The translations under genes and the position numbers were made by a program. From Leidyana gryllorum EB-2025a (Eukaryota; Apicomplexa): DNA of 64,000 nucleotides. The notes beneath the pieces were generated by a model. That model did no database searches, was not told the origin of the DNA, and saw nothing but the letters and a program-made list of their open reading frames with translations. Positions 1-12,813 of the stretch are shown one piece after another (the first letter of the stretch is position 1; each line of letters starts with the position of its first letter). Location: positions 231,371 through 295,370 of the forward strand of contig JBLWGC010000173.1 of NCBI GenBank assembly GCA_048772705.1, given 5' to 3'.

Positions 1-3000
1 ACAATAAGGGTCCCACTAAACTACCTCGTCGGGAAGCTCGCCTGGCCGGTTATGTTGTGTGCCCTTTCTGGAGCAATGCAGAGGACCTGGAAATGAATAC
101 GATTTACCGTCACATACCCGATTGGTCTTTGACTAGGCGGGTAGGGCCTCCGGGACCCCCCATTTCGATCGCATCGTGTTGTCCGGGATGTACTCTGGAT
201 ACTTGCGGCGAGACTGGCGTGCGAACTCTCACCTTTGCTTCGGAGAGTCTCGCTGTCCGTAACCCGCACCTCTGCCTGCACGACTGCGCTTTCTTTCAAA
301 AAGATCCCTTGGACAACTTGCTGGGTCAACGGACGCCTGTTGAAGGCCCCCACCGTACCTTTGTCTTCGCGCGGAGACCTCCGGACCTTCATGTTGTTAT
401 CGCCGAAGCCAAGGAGGCTAAACTCAAGCTCGAGGAGGCGCAACGTAACAAAGTCGCCACTGTTGTGAAACCCATGCTGGATTCCTATGGCCGATTAGTC
501 TACAGCGCTGCGCCCGAGACGGCTGCGAACACCCAGCAGAGTCATCCCCCACCTCAGACCCAATCGTCGGTCTATGATTCTCCCACCATCAGGATAATGG
601 GAGAGAGTGATGAGCCTATCTCTATCTCACTAGCGGACGAACTCAGTGCCCTCAAGTCGGCGAGGTCAAGTCGGTCCTCATCCACGCCGTCGTCAGTAAC
701 AGCTCACTCTCCTCCCCCGCAAAGCGCTCGAAAAGGCTGGTGGAAAGAAAGCGCGGGCACCATGATGTCGAAGGTGAAGGCCATAGTAGCTGGACACCTC
801 CCTCCTCATCTGCGCGGCGTCTTGGGCCGCATATTATTCATGGAATGTTTATTGGACTTAAGTGTCGGTGACGCTCGCAAGGCCGGCAGTGCAGTCAATG
901 CTCTGAGAAGCATTGGACAGCTGTATCGAGAGAAGGGTATTGCAGAAGCGGACGCTATCTCTGCTGTCGTCCTTGGCTGGGTCGAGGCGACCATCGTCAA
1001 GACTGAGGCACCAGACAAGATACACTACGGCGTGCTCTTCGTGGACGCAGGCGAGGCTGATAATGCCGGAGTCCTGGTAGCTGACCTCTTCGGCACTCGT
1101 CCTGCCCGTGGAGACCCTCTTTTCACTGAAGCATTCGCCTCAGAAAACGAGCTACTCCTACGCGTGTGCCACCTGATCGACCAGATCGATCCAATAATGC
1201 TCGCAGCATGGGACATTCGTCAGGCATCTGTTGGCTATTTCATGAAACGACTGGCAGTTGTTATGGGAACTCCTGATGCTATGGGATGGCTGTCGCGGAT
1301 CCGCAAAGAAGGTGTACCCGGTCCCCCTATAGCGACTTCCGGTCAATTGGCCCCGACTGCCACCGTCGGGGCCACAGGGGAGCAGAAACGGGCTATGCAA
1401 GCTCTCACATCCAGTACGTATCATTCATAGCACATCAAATTCCTCATTCATGTCCTCTTTCAGAGATCGTACAGATTGATGGCAGATTGATGCTGAATGG
1501 CTGGCGAATCTTCAAGGGGGAGGTTCGTGTAGCGAACTTCAGTTTCCACAATATTGTGAAACATGTGACGAAGATCGTATTACCCAAATATGACCCCTTG
1601 ACACTTCATGTCTGGTGGCACACACGTGTGAAGGGTCGATATCCGTACCGTCAAAATTGCATTACGTATTTAATAAACGTTATAGAAGCGTTCCAAGCGA
1701 CTATGGCACAGCTCGACACGATATCGAAGTCCTGCAATATGGCGCAAGTGTTTGGGCTGGAGTGGTCCAGTACCTTCTTTCGGGGTTCTCAGTTCTTTGT
1801 TGAGGCGCTGTTATGTCGGGCGAGTCGACGTCTGGGGCTCTTACTCTTGACGGCCTCCAAAAAGCAAGTTTTTGAACAAGACGCTTTGGAAGCGATACCA
1901 ATGGTTCTTGAACCACAATCATGTTTCTTCTTTTCACCTGTCATCGTGGTGGATTATCAGAGTTTATATCCCAGTTTGGTAATTGGTCATAATCTGTGTT
2001 ACTCGACTTGTCTGGGGAAGTATCATCGCCTGAAAGCTGCAGTACAGGAGGCCATCGGGAAATGCAAGAAGCAATGTCCAAAGTGCGATAAAGCTCCGAT
2101 TGTATGTACCAGTTGTCAACACAAGGAGACGATCAACATCAAAATGGGTGTTCATGAGCTCCAGCTCAAATTGTCAGACTTTGCCGATCTTCCGCATGTT
2201 CGGCCCGATGGAGTCAGCGTTCGGACCAGCCATTTGCTCCATGTCACTCCAAATGGATCAGTATTCGTAACGGACAAAGTCAAGAGAGGTCTCCTTCCTT
2301 CTCTACTCGAGAAAATTCTCCAATCTCGGATAATGCTCAAAGGGTCTCAGAAGCTTTACAAAGGCAAATCCGACAGTATCCAACAGACACTAAACCATCA
2401 GCAATTCTCGCTGAAGTTCGTGGCCAACGTTACGTAAGTGATCGATCATATGCGACACCAGATCACTCTTTGTAGTTACGGATATACCGGAGCGTCATTC
2501 AGTGGGCGGATGCCGTGCGGGGAAGTCGCGGATGCGATCGTTTCCCTCGCTCGTCATACACTACAGAGCACCATTGAGATGATCGAGAAAACCGACTTGT
2601 AAGTAAGGGCCGCCGTCTCTGAAAGATGCTTTGATTTCCAGCGGGCGAAAAGTAGAAGTTGTATATGGCGACACCGACTCGATTTTTATCCACGTTCCAG
2701 ATGGGTCAATGGAAGAAGCTTTCCGTATCGGAGAACAGATAGTTGGAGACGCGACCCGTCGAACTGTGCGACCAATGGAGCTCAAGTTGGAGAAGGTGTA
2801 TCAAACCTGCTGTCTCCAAACCAAGAAGAGGTATACAGGACAGGCATTCGAGTCACTGCAGGACTGGTTGAAGGCCAACCCCGGAACGAAAGAAGGCGAC
2901 AACGCGGTCCAAGCACTGCCGATGCATCTGAGAGCTGCAGAATACAGACGCGGCGGTTTCTTTGACTCTAAGGGTATTGAGACCATCCGCCGAGACCAAT

Positions 3001-4636
3001 GCCCCCTGGTCCAGAAAACGACCGCTCGCTTCATACAAAGCATCTTCCACCATAGCAACTTCTCCTTGGTAAGATATTTGGTAGCACACACACGTGTGTG
3101 CATTCTTATGCTACTCTATCTACGCAGCTACGCAATACCTTCAATATTACAATAGCCGATATGACAAGTGCTGTCAGCCCAGAGCCAATCACCTCCATAC
3201 CCAAACTACCTCCGCCTTTCCCACCGATTGACCGGTCTCGTATGTTGCCTCCGGCGCTGACCAAATCTGCCAACTTTATGACTTTGGGCGACTTTATATT
3301 TGCCAAGGATGTCAAATTGGGGCAATATGCGTGGAATCGTGGCGGGGCCGCTCACACTCTCCCCCCACAAGCTGCTGTGGCGCTATGGATCACGGAGCTC
3401 CAAAATGATTATGTGCAAGCTCGACGCGGCCCTCACGAGCCCGTGAACCCATTGCCGGTGGAAGACTCGCTTGTGGGCGACGAAGATGAAGTGGACGGGT
3501 CGTTGGTGAACGGCGCTGAGACATCTGGCGAGAACGACAGTGTGGCGGTGTTCGATCAGCACGAACAGGTCGCCTTCTTTGTGGCCACGGGGCAAACGGG
3601 AATGCGGATCAATGATCGAGCAGTGACTTCGTACCGAGTGATAGCCCATCCGCCCAGATTATTGAGTGAGGTGGTGAACCCGGTGGTGCAATGGACATTG
3701 TTGCAACTGTGGAAGAGGGCTGTAGGCCAGTACCCGATTAGTGTTCATCTGGATTACTACACGAATAAGCAGGTTTGTCAAGTGATCCGTCGTTTGGCCG
3801 TTTTGCTTCCGGCGTCGAGTGGAGACATATTGAAAGGGTTACCGTTTGAGAGATGGGTGAATAGTCTGGCGCGTACAGATGTGCCAGGGCCAGTGTCTCC
3901 CTCACTGCCTCGCGGGCAGTTGACTAGTGACAACGATGCTGTTGTGAGTCGATTTCGAGGGATAGAGACGGATCGGGCATTGGACGAAGTGATGCCACCA
4001 CCATTGAGCAGTGAGATGGAGGCTGCAGGAGCGGTTGAAAGCGAGGAGGAGGACGAGTTGCCTGACTTGGATATGATATTGCCTGATCCGATTGACGATC
4101 CAAGTAGCCCTGAGAATCGGTTCAAAGCCCCCGTGGGTCCACTCGCTGGTGCCCGGACACTGGAACAGTTTATGCGGAGAGGGCCCCACCAACAGGGTGG
4201 GTCGACCAGCAAAGCACAGCATGTCGGGGATGATGCCGACCGGCTGTGTCGGCTGTGTCGTGGTAGATTGTCAGTTTACGAGATGCATAAAGAGCCGAAA
4301 TCACAGTTACAATACAGCTGGATGTTACGAAAGCGAGTGTTGAATTCCTGCAGCCGTAATGTGGGGGTCGAGGAGGAGAAAGCTGAGCAGTCGAGTATGG
4401 ATGGAGTGTGTCAAGCGTGTCAGCAATGTGCTGCGTCCGCGCACTTGGAGGAAATGCGAACTTTGCGAGCTATTGAGTACGGCATGCTGGCTGCACGGCG
4501 GGTGTGCTTAGATTGCACCCGAGGGGGTCTCATTGAAGTAGATAATTGTCGTGATGCTCTGCACTGTCCAGTATATTTCAGACGACATGCATTCCAACAA
4601 AAATGGGATTTGTGGCAAGCACGGCTTGATCAATGA
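1..4636 (+). CDS. REV3: DNA polymerase zeta catalytic subunit REV3 (5' truncated by window edge)
   Basis: Family-B translesion DNA polymerase. The reading frame is open to base 3, so the N-terminus lies outside the window. Exons: <3-1413, 1464-2433, 2476-2598, 2642-3068, 3128-4636; all junctions are GT-AG and phase-consistent. The exonuclease-like region ends with DPIMLAAWDIRQ, the REV3 counterpart of DPDILxGYEIQ. Polymerase motif A is DYQSLYPSL (about 1953), motif B NVTYGYTGASFSGR spans the 2434-2475 intron, and motif C is YGDTDSIF (about 2662). The C-terminus carries two Cys clusters: CRLCRGR, then CLDC followed by CRDALHCPVYFRR, the latter fitting the CysB iron-sulfur module that recruits accessory subunits. 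An acidic low-complexity insert sits between the polymerase core and the Cys clusters. The gene converges with the Pro-rich gene, whose predicted stop is 18 bp away. Identity is secure; the first exon may hide further introns. Confidence 0.92.
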
Positions 4637-4654
4637 AGGCAAAGTAATTTCACT

Positions 4655-7600
4655 CTACCACTGCCAAGTCCCTATCCAATCTAACAGGTCTCCTTTCTCT
4701 TGCGATAAAGACCGTTGGGGTGCTTGCTTTGGTCGTTGTAAGGTCTCTGAGGACCGTTTCGCGGCAGTACCGTCTTTCATTTCTAACTGCACAAGTAACA
4801 TCTTGTCAGTGGTGCTCTCTTACCGTATATCTGGAGAGGCCCGAGGGCGATAACGCGCCACCGTCCGACTCGAGGTGTTCAGTGCTAACTTGAGGTGTTA
4901 ATAAACCCTCGGCTTCCAGCAGCTGCTTGACCTCCTGTAACATGTCTTCGTCCGACACCTGAGCCACCAGACTCTTGAGAGTGCCAGTGTCCGGGGCCCG
5001 TCCTTCGCTTGCGCTTTTCTTCATCGAAGTCCTCAGCCGCGATGCTTCTGCCCGAATGAGATCCGCTATCCGTCCCTGCTGCTTCCGTCGTTTCATCGAG
5101 GGTGACCAGATCAGTGTTGGCGTCTCTCGACCGCCTCCTGCCACGCTGCTCTCGGGCAGCTCTGAGGATGGAGGCGTTGCAGCCGTCAATTTCTTCAAGC
5201 TCGCTGACGAGGACGAGTTGCGCAGAATTGATTTGGGTGGGGGTTTTGTCAAATCAGAGGGTTCCCGTACTGCTGCTTTCTTTGCGAATTCCGCAACATT
5301 GTCCTGCAGATCCTGCTCGGTAAAGGAAACCGACGCAGGTCCCTTCTTCAGACTCGGCTTGGCAATTGGAACCTTTGTGGGTACCGGTCCTGGGCTGGGG
5401 GCATACTCGCCCCGCAATATCGCGTCGGCCTTTGGGGTTATGTCATCGGGCGTAGGTGTGGTCACCCCAAGACTACTGCTCTTCTCATGGGAGGTCGACT
5501 TGGCTGACTCAAAATCTTTGGGAGAAGGGGCCTGTGGACTGCTGAAGACATCTTGTGATGCCGATCTCTGAGCCTCAGTGCTCTTCCGTAAGACATCGAC
5601 TAACCGCGACCCTCCCGGCGACCGGGCCCCCAATAATGCTTTCGTCACACCGCCCGCTCTCTTTTGAAAGGCTTTGGACGCAGGGCTCGCTGCTGATGGA
5701 TTGGTGACTCCTGCGAGTCCCGTCACTGAACTGGATGGGCTACCGCCGCTGCTGGCATTATCTACCGTCTCCTCTGCTGGTTTCTTCCCCAAAAGCTGTT
5801 TCTTGGGTACCAAGAAGCTTCCCCCTGGACCGACATCTGACTGGATCGACGACGCCGAATCCAACTCCACCTTCTTCAGTGGAACCGGAAACTTCTTTGG
5901 CTGAGGAAGCTGTGGAAGGTCAACGAGATCATCGCCCACTTCCTCCCCCGGCAGCGACTCGCCTCGTATCGGAGGCATCGCTTGCATGTCTTGAATCGAA
6001 CCTCTCTTCTCTCCAATAGACTCAGGAGACTTGCTGGAGGGCGCCGGCTTCTTTGACAAAAAGGGTCCTTTCTGGAATCCCTTGGCCGGAGGTCTCTCGA
6101 CGTCCTCGCCTGCGCTCGAGGGCGGAGGCGTGGGAGCATCGGGAGTGGGAGCCGCAGGTGGAGAGCTTTTCTTTTTCGGAAGTACTGGTGCCTTCTTGGG
6201 TAGTATTGGAGCCTTCTTTGTCGCTGGCGTACTGTCTGTCACGCTGGAAGGAGGCGGAGTCGGTGGGGGAGACGCCGTTGTTGTCTCTGCTCTCGGTGGA
6301 GAGCCACCAGACGCCTTAGAAGTCGGGATTGAAGCTTTCTGGATTATCACCTCGGGGGCGTTCTCCATTGAGGGCGCCAGAGACGAGTCTGTGTTTGTGT
6401 TCGTATTCGGACCGCTTTCTAACGCCTGTACCTTCTTAGGCACAGGCGGCTTCTTCATCGGAGGGACCTTCTTCTCACTCACTGACTCCTTCACTTTCAT
6501 AGCTGGGGGTGATTGCTTCTTGATCTCTTCAGTGTCGTTCTTTGCTGCAGGAGGGGGACTGGATGCTTGGGGTGGGGAGGACTCTTGCTGCACTGCCTCT
6601 TCCGAGTCGCCGGCTTTCGCCGGAGGCCCTTTCTTTGGGGGCAGAGGTCCCTTCTTGGGCAGAATCGGCGCCTTCTTCCCGCCGCCTATTTCTTCGACCT
6701 TCGGACCAGTCTCCGCTATGGGTTCTACTTCGGACTTCTTCGGTGGCGGTGGCGGTTTCTTGAGGACAGACGGGGCCTCTTTGGGAGGAGAGTCAACGGC
6801 ACTCCCCTCGGCTGGGGACTCGGCTGCTTTCTTTGGTGGCGGTGGCGGTTTCTTGAGGACAGACGGGGCCTCTTTGGGAGATTCGCCGACGGCACTCCCC
6901 TCGGCTGGGGACTCGGCTGCTTTCTTCGGTGGCGGTGGAGGCGGTTTCTTGAGGACAGAGGGGGCCTCTTTGACAGATCCAGCCCTAACGTCATCACCCT
7001 GAGGCTCAGTCGATTTCTTCGGCGGTGGAGGCGGTTTCTTGAGGGCAGAGGGGGCCTCTTTGGGAGATTCGCCGACGCTCGTGTCATCCGGTGAGATTGG
7101 AGCCTTCTTGGCTGGGAGTGGCGGCTTCTTGAGTATCGCTGGACCCGTCTTGGCGGCTTCCGTCTCCTTTGTGGCCGGCGGACCGCTCTCGGCGGTTGCT
7201 TTGGATGAGAGAGGAGACGGCGGCTTCTTCATCACAGGAGGTGCTGGGCGGTCTCCGACATCACTCTCGTCGGCTGACAAGTCAGTTCCCTCAAATTCAA
7301 TTGATTTCCGCACACTCAGAGACGGAGCTTTCTTGGTGGTGGGGGGTCCCTCACCAGCCTTCTTGGCGGGCAGCGGTGGCTTCTTCATCCCAGGGACTTT
7401 CTTTGCTTCTCCTGCATCCTCTGCCTGAACACTGGCGGACTCAACTGGAGACGGTGATCCCTTTGGCTCTTCAGATTGCGCCTCTGTATCGGGCGCGACA
7501 CTCTTCTTGGGCGGCGGTGGCGGAGGCTTCTTCGAGACTGTCGGAGGTTCCACTTTGCTCACTTCACTCCCGGTGTCTGTCACTGTCGCTGTCGCTGTCT

Positions 7601-10600
7601 TCTTTGGAGGTGGCGGAGGGGCTTTCTTGGTGAGGGGTGGAGAGTCATCTGCTGCGAGTGGGTCACTGGCCTCTCCTCCTTGCTGTTTGCTGGTTGGTGG
7701 TGAGGGTGTCGGTTTCTTTGGCACAGCGGGTGTTGGCTCGGGTTGTGAGTCGGCAGCAGTTTCGGCCCCTTTCTTCAAAGGAGGTGGAGGCGGTTTCTTT
7801 AAACCCACACCGGTCTGTTCGACTCCAGTCTTCTTGGATGGGGGGGAAGGTTTCATCGGCATGTCGGGCTCTTTGTCGGATGACACATCGGATGCAGTCT
7901 CGGTGACGGTCATTTTGGCCAGAGGTCCTTTCTTGAGGGGAGGAGATGGCTTCTTAGGGGCGTCTCCTCCGTCATCAGCGACCTTTTTGCTCATCACAGT
8001 GGGTGTGACTTTCTTGGGTACTGCTTTTGGAGGCCGATCTGAGTCAGAGTCCACGTCGCTCGTTATCGCAGAGGAGGTCTGGCTGGGAGTGAGAGCCGCT
8101 TTGCCCATAGCCATCTTCCCTTTGGGAGGTGGCGGTGGTTTGGAAGGGAGTTCTTTGCTCCGTGGTGGTGGAGCTTCGATCTCTTCCTCCGGAGGTGGAC
8201 TCACAGAGACCATTGTGCCACTCTTGGAGCGGGCGGCCTCTCTGGTCATCTTGGTGGCAGTGGGCACTTTGGGTCCCAGGAGACGCGCCAATTCCGCCAC
8301 TCGATCAGCCATATTGTTGGAGGGTCCATCCTTCTGTGAAGGCATTGTCATCTTCGGTTTGGACACCCCCTGAGCTGCTGGCGAGGCTCCTGTTCTGATT
8401 TCGAGACTCTTGTGTGTCCCCGGGAGCGGCCGAGAAGGTGGCGATGTTTGTCCACCTGAGGAAAGAGAAATCGGTGATTGTAAAGGCGATTGGGGCAGTA
8501 ATGTGCGATAATTGGGCCCCAACTCCTCCTCTGTTGTCATTCTTAACGGAGACGGAGTGGGACAGAACATTCGAGATGCAAGCTGCTCAGTACCTGTCTT
8601 TGGTGGGGGTTTGGGACTTTCTTCCCTGCTGGATGAGGGCGTCAGATCTCGCCGGTGGAGATTCTTCACACTCGCGACTCCCGGAGGAAACCTCTCTCTG
8701 CTGCCACTCACAGTTCCAGCCGTGAAGGCTTGGACTGGAGTGCCGAGAGGGGCATCATACTCGACGTCCAGCGGATCGCGGGGCATAATGTCCCATGGTT
8801 TCCTCCGCTTGGGAGACTTTGGCGTAGACGGGTGACTGGCGGCTTCCTGCTCCGCCAACTGTTGTGCACGTACCTTCGACTTGAGCGGACCCATAGCCGA
8901 GGCTCCACTCGACTGACGCGATACAGTGGAAGACTTGGGGCCAACGCGATCATTGCCAGCCTCGCCAGCCCTCATCTTAGCTTTGCGCTGTCTGATCATA
9001 TTGAGGAGCTGAGGGCTGTCGAAGTCTTTCGCGTCGTCGACGAGGGCATCGACTAAGGCAATGACCCGTCCACTCGCTTGGTGTGCATCTTGATCACGAT
9101 CGCGGCTCTCGGCACCCGGACGTCCCTTCTCAGCCTTAGACTTCATCAGGACCAGCAGATCTTCGACGCTGTCTTTTGTCAACCCGAGTTCCAACAGCTC
9201 GTCTTTGATGATAGCATAATGCTCTTGCCGCTTGCCGCGTGGGCCATACAATAAGAAATCTGCCCAACTCTCTCCATTTCCAGGATACCCTCTGTCTCGT
9301 CTGGCGACCAATTTGTTCCACTGCTCATCGCGTTTGTGCGTAGAGATCTCGGCAGTCGACTGCCGCCGTGTCTCCTTCTCTTCACGAGCCTTCTTCAACG
9401 TCTCCGCCATATCAGCCGACATTAGAGGATACATCTCGAATGGTACCTTCCCACCAGACGCTGACGACACCGGATCGATCGAATACTCGCCTTCCATTGT
9501 GTACACTTTGCTCTTCTTGGACGACGAACCGCTGTCTCGCTTGTCCTTCGAGGACGATCCGCTGTCTCGTTTGTCTTTAGATCGACTGATCGCCGTCTTG
9601 GCGCGCTCTCTATCACGTCGACTCGGAGTCGGCGACCTGTGTCTCTCCTTCTCCTTCTCCTTCTCTTTGCCGCGACGGGTGGGAGTCGGCGACTTGTCCT
9701 TCTCATGTCGCTTCGACTTGGAATGAGACGCCACCTTCGACTCCACCGTGGGCGAACGGCTCCCACCACGAGGCGACGGAGACCGAGACGACGATCGCAC
9801 CTTCTTGGGAGAGGCCATCTCACTGCCGCTGCGCGATTGCCGTTCCGAAGATCGGGATCCCTTTCCCTGTTTCCGTACTCGGATATCGTCATATTTGTCC
9901 CGTTTCGAATCGTATGTAATTCTTTCCGGCATCGAACGCATCGCACGCGTCGGGGGCACAGGAGACGAAAGCAGAACCGGTTGGGCTGTCGCGCGACGGC
10001 CTGTCGCCCGACTCCCCGGACCCAAAGGACTGCGAGTGCCTTCACGACTCCGTGAGGGTGAGAGCGACGCCCGAGACTTGGTGCTCTCCTGCACTGTTGG
10101 GGGACTCATTGTCGGGCTTTGACCCTCTTTGCTTCGGGAACGTTTCTTCACCTCTCCGGGAGCACTCCCGCCTCTCCGAAGGCGTACATCGGTGTCATCA
10201 GCATCCTCACGGCGGCCCGCCATCTCCTCCTCATGACCTCGAAGAACGGTGGGATAAGTGCCCAGCCGGTCCACAGCCGCCGGAGTAGCAGACTTGCCTT
10301 GAGATCGCGTCCACGCATCTCGGATCCGTTTCAACGTCTCAGTTCCCTCCTTACTTTTCTTAAAACTCTCACTCGGTTTGGGAGGGGATGGCTGGACCTG
10401 ACTAGGAGAAAGAGACTTCTCTCGTTGTGGAGGCGGCTGCGCTTCCCGACTTGGGCCTCGAGAGACCCTTGCTGGCGAGGAGGTCTTCTGAGGGGAGGGA
10501 GTTTTGGCTGGGCTGGAAGCGTTCTCGCGTCCTGCGGTGACTGTAGAGGGCGACCCCTGTGTCGATTTGCTCTGGGGTCCGGCGGGGGACGTTGATCGTG

Positions 10601-11561
10601 ATCGACCCAGTTGGGCGGGTTTTGACGGGGATCCCTTGGAAGGAGGAGGAGAAGGCGCCGTGGGGCGCTCGGGACTCTCCTGAGGGGCAACTGGTGCTGC
10701 TGGTTCTGGTGGAGGCTGCTGCTCTGAAGGTGGCTGAGTTTGTGGCTGTTGAGGAACTGGAATTTGCTGCGTTGAGGTGTCCACTGGGGCCTCAGCTTTG
10801 CTGTGCATTTGGTTAGGAGGAGAGGAGGGTTGTGCCGCATTCGGGGGAGGAGCCGGAGGCAAAGAGATTGGAGGCTGCATTTGGGCAAGATGGGAAGGGC
10901 CGGCTACTGTTGGTGGCTGGGGGGGAAGTGGGTTGTGCTGAGCTAAGAGATCATGGGGGTCACTGCCTGCGCCAATGCCATAGACCTCATCAGCATACGA
11001 TACGTGGGATCCTCTGGCATTAGGGCGTGTTGAATGTACAAAAGGAGCAGCGAAGACTTCGTCAGTGTGACCGTCCTGCACTTGACGCATGGCTGGGTGC
11101 ACAGAGGCAGGGACAGGGCCAGATATACCGAACCCGAAGCTGTATCGAGACATAGGCGGCGGTGGCTCGCGATCCCCGACGAGATGTTTGCCCAGACGGG
11201 AGTGGTGACGTGGAGGGAGCAGTCGATCGCGTTCGGCTTCTTCCCAATCTTGCTTTTTATGTTCTCCTGGGATCATTGGATGGCCTTCCATTGGGGACTG
11301 GAAGCTCTCTTTCTGCCATATTCGTTTCCGTGGGCCTGGTTGGCGCACCCTGACGACAGCTTGCAAAGGGCCTATGGCTTCATATTGGCACCGGAACGAA
11401 CGACGCTCCCTCATGGGAGCCGGATGGCCAAATAACAGGCCTAACCGCCTGGTGAGGTTTGAAGGGGGGATCCGTGGCCGGATGAAGTGCCTAGGACGGG
11501 GAGATTTGGTGCGTTTTTCCCATACTGCTGTCATGTTCACTCGGCATGCAGGACGATGCAC
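4655..11561 (-). CDS. Giant disordered Pro/Lys/Ser-rich protein with polyproline repeats
   Basis: One exon of about 2,246 codons (11561-4824). A 37-nt GT-AG intron (4823-4787) then joins in phase to a 43-residue tail ending at 4655; without that splice the frame stops at 4806. The N-terminal third is rich in P, Q and SR/RS dipeptides. A short possibly folded patch near the middle (around ESWADFLLYGPRGKRQEHY) precedes a C-terminal half built from many PPPPPKK and KKPPLPAKK motifs. Four near-identical 31-residue units lie at 6742-7110. Such tracts are typical ligands for SH3, WW and profilin-type domains, but no FH2, WH2 or kinase domain was found, so a cytoskeletal scaffold is only a guess. 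The start codon is uncertain: the first Met is only 10 bp from the stop of succinyl-CoA ligase, and later Mets (about 11288 or 11151) are possible. Long antisense frames here reflect codon bias. Confidence 0.75.
6742..7110 (-). repeat. Four 93-nt coding repeats (31 aa each) in the Pro/Lys-rich gene
   Basis: Units start near 6742, 6835, 6928 and 7021, a 93-nt period. Each encodes SVLKKPPPPPKK followed by an AAESPAEGSAVGESP-type spacer. Copies two and three are almost identical at DNA level, which points to recent unequal exchange; the outer copies have diverged. Confidence 0.85.
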
Positions 11562-11571
11562 GGCACGTAAT

Positions 11572-12810
11572 CTAGGCCAGACCAGCTCGTCTCATCGCCT
11601 GTAGCATACATTCGCCAATCTCAGCTGGACTACGAGCCACCACAGCACCTGCGGCCTCCATGGCCTTAATCTTGCCAGCTGCAGTGCCCCGGTTGCCCGA
11701 CACAATAGCGCCAGCGTGACCTGAGAGGGTGTACCACGAATTTAGACCTGAAACCCTCACCCATACGGCGGCCCGGAGGAGCAGAACTGCCAGCAATGAA
11801 GGAAACCACGGGTTTCTTGCCTCGGTTGTATTCTGCGCATCGGGATATCAGGGAGGTAATGTGATGGAGTAGACATACCCTTCAACCACTCGGCAGCTTC
11901 TTCTTCTCCTTCGCCGCCGATCTCGCCAATGAGAATGATGCCTAAAGTCGTTCGGATTAATGGGCTTCGGCAGTATGAGCGAGCGCACCTTTAGTTTCAT
12001 CATCTTCCATGAAGTTCTTGAGCACGTCAATGAAAGTTGTACCATTGAAGGGGTCACCGCCGATTCCCACAACAGTGCTTTGTCCCAGACCTCGCTGTGT
12101 ACAATCAGTTATTTGAGTTAGTTGGACGCTTATGGAGCGCCTTACGGATGAAGTTTGAGCGACCGCCTCGTAAGTTAGAGTACCAGAGCGACTGACAATG
12201 CCAATAGGGCCCTGTTTGTGGATATGTCCGGGCATGATACCGATCTTGCATTCGTCCGGCTTGATGACACCAGGACAGTTGGGACCAATTAAGGTGGTCT
12301 TTGACTGTTGACTGAGAATCCGCTTAACTCGGACCATATCCAATGCGGGAATGCCCTCTGTGATACACACAACGAGAGGCAGTTCAGCTTCCACACACTC
12401 AAGGATTGATTTGCTAGCAAAAGGGGGTGGAACAAAGATCATTGAGGCTTCGCAACCAGTTTCGCGCATAGCCTGGCAACACTTGCATTTGTTCGCCGCG
12501 CCCACTCTTACCTCCTGTACATTCTTGAAAACCGGCAAGGAGTCTTTTCCATTCGGTGATCTCCACAGGGAACCAGCTTTGGCAGGGTTGACTCCGCCCA
12601 CCATTTTGGTGCCGTAACTCAAGCAACCGTCAGTGTGGTAGGAGCCCTAACAGCGACCATTACGGAAAGGGCCCCGAACGGACTTACATGTTTGCCCGTG
12701 ATTCCTTGACAAATGACTTTAGTATTCTTGTCTACATACACCTTCATTTCACGTTGAGCCACAGCGGCCTTGAAAGGAGTTGAAAGGGCATTGCTGTACC
12801 GAGAGAGCAT
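11572..12810 (-). CDS. SUCLG1: Succinyl-CoA ligase (ADP/GDP-forming) subunit alpha, mitochondrial
   Basis: TCA-cycle enzyme interconverting succinyl-CoA and succinate with substrate-level phosphorylation. Seven exons: 12810-12688, 12646-12512, 12472-12146, 12094-11989, 11941-11879, 11832-11761, 11720-11572. They join in phase to 324 aa, the normal family length. The N-terminal stretch [13 protein letters not shown] looks like a mitochondrial presequence. The CoA-binding domain follows ([14 protein letters not shown]), then [15 protein letters not shown] and [10 protein letters not shown]. The catalytic phosphohistidine lies in GHAGAI (about residue 277), immediately after the last intron. All key residues are present. 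The ATG is only 3 nt after the stop of the upstream same-strand gene, and the next gene begins about 10 nt after this stop, so the trio looks operon-like. Introns of 39-51 nt set the intron norm for the window. Confidence 0.95.
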
Positions 12811-12813
12811 AGT

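Noticed and set aside
4975-10600. Long plus-strand open frames (up to 323 codons) opposite the Pro/Lys-rich gene
   Set aside because: They mirror the repetitive Pro/Lys/Ser codons of the minus-strand gene, lack conserved content and overlap each other in several frames.
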